A stretch of DNA of 9,944 bases from positions 1 through 9,944 of the forward strand of contig JAFSBD010000122.1 in assembly GCA_017442025.1 (NCBI GenBank). Reading direction: 5' to 3'. The notes beneath the pieces are model-generated. The model was given only the letters and a program-made list of their open reading frames with translations, was not told the DNA's origin and ran no database searches. The first letter of the stretch is position 1. Each line of letters starts with the position of its first letter. This document shows, piece after piece, positions 6,332-9,944 of this stretch. Source of the stretch: Clostridia bacterium (lineage in GTDB: Bacteria; Bacillota; Clostridia; Oscillospirales; QAKW01). A program made the translations under genes and the position numbers.

Positions 6332-7221
6332 GCACCCGCCGCGATATTTCCAGAGAAATCTCCTCCCTCTTATTGGTGGTGCTGACCCTCCTTTTGGGGC
6401 TGAGCCTTTGCCGCCAATGGTTGCCTTCCTTCGGGCCGGGGCTGACCGCCTTGGTCTATGGGATCGTTTATCTCATTCCCATCGCGGTCTACTTGAAGGT
6501 GCACCGCTATAAAGGAAAGCAAGCCCTGCGGCTGAAGATGGTGGGACCGAAATATTGGCTGTTTATCCTTTTATTCGGTCTTTCGGTCTGCCTCATTTGC
6601 AGTCTGATCAATTTGGGAAGCTCGGCCCTCGCAAGGGCGGTCTTTCATGTCAGCTTTTCCAATTCTATTGTGGATCTGAGCAGTACCAACCCGGGCGTGC
6701 TGTTTTTCACCTCGGTGTTGCTCCCCGCCGTTTCGGAAGAACTCCTTTTGCGGGGCTTGGTCCAGCATGAATATGAAAAATACGGCGTAACCATCGGCGT
6801 TTTACTTACCGCGCTGATCTTTGCCTTATTCCATACCAACCCGGTGCAGATCCCGTCTCTTTTTGTCGCGGGCGTTTGCTACGGGGTGCTGACGGTGATG
6901 TTCCGCAGCGTATGGCCTGCCATCTTTGCCCATGCGGTCAACAACGGTGTGTCGGTATTGCTGGCGCGGTATCGGGATTTTATTCGCTACATTTTTCAGG
7001 ATCAACTTTTCCTGATCCTGGCGGTTTTGGTATGTTTTTTAATTTTGATCTTTACCCTGCGGATGTTGGAAACGGTGGTGGAGCAGCAGCTGGGCAAGGG
7101 GCGCAAGCTTAAAAAGAGCACCCGCTCCCTGGCCTACGGTGATCCCTTAACCAGCCCTTGGCTTTGGGTGTTTGCCCTGCTCTGCATCGGGAAGATGGTT
7201 TATAATTTCCTTTTTAAATAA
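6328..7221 (+). CDS. CPBP family intramembrane glutamic endopeptidase (CAAX/Abi protease-like)
   Basis: The 297-residue multi-pass membrane protein has hydrophobic segments at about 12-30, 38-56, 76-94, 124-136, 156-170, 175-192, 226-246 and 277-295. The three CPBP/Abi motifs are intact: EExxxR in SEELLLRG (Glu137, Glu138, Arg142), FxxxH in FALFHTNP (Phe165, His169) and HxxxN in FAHAVNNG (His202, Asn206). These form the active site of the Rce1-like intramembrane proteases. Bacterial members process prenylated or membrane peptides, take part in bacteriocin immunity or act as envelope regulators; the substrate here is unknown. The C-terminal extension after about 250 is basic (KGRKLKKSTR) and is followed by a last hydrophobic helix. 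It overlaps the DJ-1 gene by 4 nt and ends 11 nt before the LicD-fusion gene. Confidence 0.93.
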   Translation: MSTRRDISREISSLLLVVLTLLLGLSLCRQWLPSFGPGLTALVYGIVYLIPIAVYLKVHRYKGKQALRLKMVGPKYWLFILLFGLSVCLICSLINLGSSALARAVFHVSFSNSIVDLSSTNPGVLFFTSVLLPAVSEELLLRGLVQHEYEKYGVTIGVLLTALIFALFHTNPVQIPSLFVAGVCYGVLTVMFRSVWPAIFAHAVNNGVSVLLARYRDFIRYIFQDQLFLILAVLVCFLILIFTLRMLETVVEQQLGKGRKLKKSTRSLAYGDPLTSPWLWVFALLCIGKMVYNFLFK

Positions 7222-7232
7222 AGGTACATTTT

Positions 7233-9155
7233 ATGAGAGAATTAATTCTGCAAGATGAAAAGGTAATGTGCGCCGATATTATCAAAAAGCATTTTGGTAA
7301 ATTGGCCAAGATCCGCCGCTTTAAAAAGCAGCGTAAGGTTTATTTTTTAGGCGATGATAATCGGATCTGCGATTATCTGTTCCCTGCCCTTTGCGCCAAT
7401 AATGCCGCCTGCCCCATGTTTGAGCAGGTGGCCTATCTGGAATCGGGGCGGGAAAGCGAGGCCCGCAAGCAAGCCTTTGCAGAGCTTCCTGTTTTGCCGA
7501 TGGCTGAGCTGGATTCGGCCGATGGCGCGGCGCTCTTCTTCTTTTTCGCCGATTGCGAAGCGGGCAAGGAGCAGGAAACCCTTGGTGCATTGGAGAAGAT
7601 GGTTGCTTATATGGCAAAATACCCCGACTCCCGTTGCATTGTTGGGACGTTGCTGCCCGAAACCCCCGCGTTTTCGCAGGAGATTACCGCCCTTGCGGAG
7701 CGGGAATATAATTTCTATATCGAAAAGGTCTGCCAAAAGACCCCCGGTTTGGAATTTTATCTCAACTTAGAGGCGCGTTGCCGCAAGGCGGTGGCGGAAG
7801 AGGGGGTTAACCTTTCGATCTTAAGGTTTACCAATGTTTTAGCCCCCGAGCGATGCCATACCCCCGGGCTGGAGATCGAGAAGATCATCGGGGAGTGCTT
7901 CGACCAAAAATGTGTTGAGATCACCGATGCGGACCGCAAGCAGGTCTTTTCCGCCTCCTATATCCGCACCGCTTGCTATGATCTCTTTTTGGCGATGGAT
8001 CGGGCGCGGATGGGCCATGTTTATAATGCCGATTGCGAAAAGCTTTCGGTGGCCGAGCTCAAGCAGATGATCTATGAGGCGGCCAAGGATCTCTTTGCCC
8101 TCAAGGTGGAGCGTGCCGCAGGCGGTACCGCATCTTATCGGGTGCTGAGTGCCCTCAAACTACATAAAATGGCCATCCCCGAGCAAAAACTGCTCGCGGC
8201 AGGGATCCGGCATCTGGTCTCCTACCATACCGGCGCGGATTATGATAACAGCGAGAATGTGGAATTCTATTGCGGCAAGATCAAGACCATCCAGGCCTTG
8301 GAGGTGGAGGTCTTAAAGGAGATCGACCGCATCTGCCAAGCCCATGGCATCCAATATTTCCTGGCGGGCGGCACCTTGCTGGGCGCGGTGCGTCAGGGCG
8401 GCTCCATCCCCTGGGATGATGATCTGGATATCGGAATGCTGCGGGATGATTTTGAAAAGTTCCGCAAGGTCTGTAAAACCGAGCTGGGCAAGGGCTTTTC
8501 CTATTCCGGCCCCAAGGCGGGCAGTCATTATACCATCGATAAGATCCGCCTGGATGCCACTTATTTTTCGACCAATTTCTCCAATAAAAACGTCTATCCC
8601 GACGGGGTGTTTATCGATCTTTTGATCTACGATCGCACCAGCAACATCAAGCTGTTCCAGAAACTGCATAGCTTGGTGTTGACCGCCTTGACCACCCTGA
8701 TGCTGATCAAATGGTATGGCGTGCCCCGCCGCAACTATCATTATTGGTTCTCTAAGATCATGCTCCCTGTTTTGAAATGCATTCCATGGTGTGTCTTCCA
8801 TGGGGTATTCAATTTCTGCGCAAAATTCTACCGTTATAAAAAGAACGCCAAGTGGCTGATCGATTCGGTGGGCAAAAAAGTCAACGCGGATCCCCTGCCC
8901 AACGAAGGTTTGGATCAAGTGGTCTATGTGGATTTCGAGGGCATCAAAGCTCCCATCCCTGCCGACCCCGTTCCCTATCTGACCTATGCCTACGGCCCAA
9001 ACTATATGGAGCTGCCGCCTTTAAGTATGCGGCGGTGCCCCCATAATTTTGCCCGCATCGATCTGGGCAAGTATGTTTTTGATGCCAAGGAGCAAAAGCC
9101 CTTCCGCAAAGTAGATATTCGGGGCGAGCTCTTTGAAGAAAATAGTGAAGAGTAA
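7233..9155 (+). CDS. pseudo-epimerase (SDR-like) domain fused to LicD-family domain
   Basis: The 640-residue protein has two parts. The C-terminal part (about 350-640) is a LicD domain of the nucleotidyltransferase/fukutin-related fold: LAGGTLLGAVRQGG (377-390), SIPWDDDLDIGM (391-402, metal-binding DDDLD 395-399), a FIDL segment (460-463) and YGPNYMELPP (587-596). LicD enzymes transfer phosphocholine or similar groups onto cell-surface glycans or teichoic acids. The N-terminal part (about 30-300) reads as an extended SDR sugar epimerase: VYFLGD (36-41), GTLLPET (138-144), LRFTNVLAPE (197-206, the usual RxxNVYGP), a KQVFSASYI (236-244) segment and GHVYNADCEKLSVAELK (261-277). The GxxGxxG loop and YxxxK pair are absent, so it is probably non-catalytic. 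A moderately hydrophobic stretch at about 480-530 may sit at the membrane. A weak AAAGG (7220-7224) precedes the ATG. Confident in LicD, fairly confident in the SDR-like assignment. Confidence 0.85.
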   Translation: MRELILQDEKVMCADIIKKHFGKLAKIRRFKKQRKVYFLGDDNRICDYLFPALCANNAACPMFEQVAYLESGRESEARKQAFAELPVLPMAELDSADGAALFFFFADCEAGKEQETLGALEKMVAYMAKYPDSRCIVGTLLPETPAFSQEITALAEREYNFYIEKVCQKTPGLEFYLNLEARCRKAVAEEGVNLSILRFTNVLAPERCHTPGLEIEKIIGECFDQKCVEITDADRKQVFSASYIRTACYDLFLAMDRARMGHVYNADCEKLSVAELKQMIYEAAKDLFALKVERAAGGTASYRVLSALKLHKMAIPEQKLLAAGIRHLVSYHTGADYDNSENVEFYCGKIKTIQALEVEVLKEIDRICQAHGIQYFLAGGTLLGAVRQGGSIPWDDDLDIGMLRDDFEKFRKVCKTELGKGFSYSGPKAGSHYTIDKIRLDATYFSTNFSNKNVYPDGVFIDLLIYDRTSNIKLFQKLHSLVLTALTTLMLIKWYGVPRRNYHYWFSKIMLPVLKCIPWCVFHGVFNFCAKFYRYKKNAKWLIDSVGKKVNADPLPNEGLDQVVYVDFEGIKAPIPADPVPYLTYAYGPNYMELPPLSMRRCPHNFARIDLGKYVFDAKEQKPFRKVDIRGELFEENSEE

Positions 9156-9167
9156 GGGGGATTCGAA

Positions 9168-9944
9168 ATGAAGCGGATTCTTTGCACGATCATGGTATTG
9201 GTCATGGCGATCAGCCTTTTTGCCTGCAACAAGAGCCCCGATTCGGAGGAATTGGCGGAGCTGGATACCGAGGTGGGAATCAGCGGCGAGAGCGGCGAAA
9301 GCCAAGGGGAAGAAAAGCCTTCCCAAAAGCCCTCGGAAAATCCCGATCAACCGACCGGGAACGATGAAGGCGAAGAGCAAAAACCCTCGGAAGAGAATAA
9401 AGAGGAAAAAGATCCTGCCCAATCGGAGAATAAGCCGAGCGAGGAAAAGGAACCTTCTGCCGAAACGGAGCAAAAGCCCCAGCAGGAAAAGCCCAAAGAG
9501 GAAGGGAAGGATAAGCTCAGCCATTTGATTAATGATACCAGCGGCACCAAGCTGAAGATCCTCTGCCAGAATCTGCGGTTTAATTCCCAGGATGAATGGG
9601 GAACCGATAATTTTATCGGCATTCGCCGCTACCGTTTTCAGGCTTTGATGGAAAAATATGATCCCGATGTGGTCGGTTTGCAGGAATGCGATAAGACCTG
9701 GATCGAATATCTTCAGCAGGACTATGGCAGGGAATATACCATGTTTTATCAGTATCGGGGAAGCCCTACCGGCAGCGATGAGGCATCCCCCGTTATGTGG
9801 AAGACCGATAAATATAAAATGGTCGATAGCGGCTATTTCTGGCTTTCCGATACCCCCGATGTTTCCTCCGCTTCCTTTATCAGATGGGTGCGAAGCTTGA
9901 TGAGGCGCATGCCGCAAGGCCGGCGCGAAACAGAGTGGTAACAC
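9168..9944 (+). CDS. secreted lipoprotein with endonuclease/exonuclease/phosphatase (EEP) domain; frameshifted and cut by window edge
   Basis: MKRILCTIMVLVMAISLFAC is a lipoprotein signal peptide with lipobox LFAC (Cys20), so the mature protein should be anchored outside the membrane. Residues 21 to about 124 are a hydrophilic linker rich in Glu, Lys, Pro, Ser and Gln with KPSE/EQKP-type repeats. The EEP domain starts at about 128: KLKILCQNLRFN (128-139, Asn135) and VVGLQECDKTW (168-178, metal-binding Glu173). The family covers DNases, phosphatases and sphingomyelinase-like enzymes; the substrate here is open. The uninterrupted frame ends at a TAA at 9939-9941, but after about 9878 it turns to Arg-rich nonsense, while the frame starting at 9881 reads QMGAKLDEA...RNRVVT, typical EEP sequence, to the window end. 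One missing base in the TTT at 9876-9878 would restore the gene. An AGGGGGA ribosome binding site precedes the ATG; the gap to the LicD gene is 12 nt. Confidence 0.85.

Noticed and set aside
7178..7206. Possible internal promoter before the LicD gene (perfect TATAAT at 7201-7206)
   Set aside because: No acceptable -35 box at 16-19 nt; the closest TTGCCC (7172-7177) is 23 nt away. The bases also encode the Tyr-Asn-Phe end of the CPBP protein. Weak at best.
6328..7221. CPBP protease as part of a bacteriocin locus
   Set aside because: No small precursor peptide, double-glycine leader or ABC transporter lies nearby; the gene is embedded in an operon of metabolic and envelope genes.
9876..9941. 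Programmed ribosomal frameshifting in the EEP gene
   Set aside because: No slippery heptamer followed by a pseudoknot or stem is visible at the shift; a simple missing base explains the data better.
9021..9944. Long open frame on the minus strand opposite the EEP lipoprotein (307 codons)
   Set aside because: It is antisense to a gene with signal peptide, lipobox and EEP motifs. Its Leu/Phe/Gly-rich text is the mirror of the E/K-rich linker and shows no family motif or ribosome binding site.

Overview
The window looks like a chromosomal segment of an anaerobic, probably gut-associated member of the Clostridia (Firmicutes/Bacillota), possibly an uncultured lineage. The evidence is the clostridial gene complement (TrmK next to a Nif3-like protein, an RqcH homologue, a TagA-type GT26 glycosyltransferase, ThyX rather than ThyA), strong AGGAGG-type ribosome binding sites and AT-rich promoters in otherwise GC-rich coding sequence. 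There is no sign of phage, plasmid, insertion sequence, CRISPR or RNA gene. The lineage call is an inference from gene content only.

Layout. Positions 1-2627 hold a leftward operon, in transcription order: an alpha/beta hydrolase of the monoacylglycerol-lipase type, trmK (tRNA adenine-N1 methyltransferase), a Nif3-like dinuclear-metal protein, and the first 97 codons of rqcH (ribosome quality control), which runs off the left edge. The first three are joined by 4-nt ATGA overlaps, and rqcH starts 2 nt after the preceding stop codon. Positions 2628-2762 are a divergent intergenic region with two back-to-back sigma-A-type extended -10 promoters. Rightward, a TagA/WecG/CpsF glycosyltransferase (2763-3473) forms its own unit, closed by a strong intrinsic terminator at 3472-3497.

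Positions 3525-9944 carry a tight rightward run of seven genes: thyX, tmk, a DUF2156/LPG-synthase C-terminal-domain protein, a DJ-1/PfpI protein, a CPBP (CAAX/Abi) membrane protease, a 640-residue LicD protein with an unusual N-terminal half, and a secreted lipoprotein with an endonuclease/exonuclease/phosphatase (EEP) domain. Neighbours overlap or lie at most 12 nt apart. The operon therefore starts with dTMP synthesis (ThyX makes dTMP, Tmk phosphorylates it) and ends with envelope-type functions.

Points of most interest: (1) the LicD protein carries an N-terminal domain that reads as an extended short-chain dehydrogenase/epimerase fold but lacks the glycine-rich NAD motif and the catalytic YxxxK, so it looks like a pseudo-epimerase fused to a phosphocholine-transferase-type domain; (2) the EEP lipoprotein carries a one-base frameshift near 9876-9880, after which the conserved family sequence resumes in another frame; (3) the partial RqcH has Glu in place of Asp in the DR motif linked to Ala-tailing. 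No completely new system was seen; most genes belong to known families.
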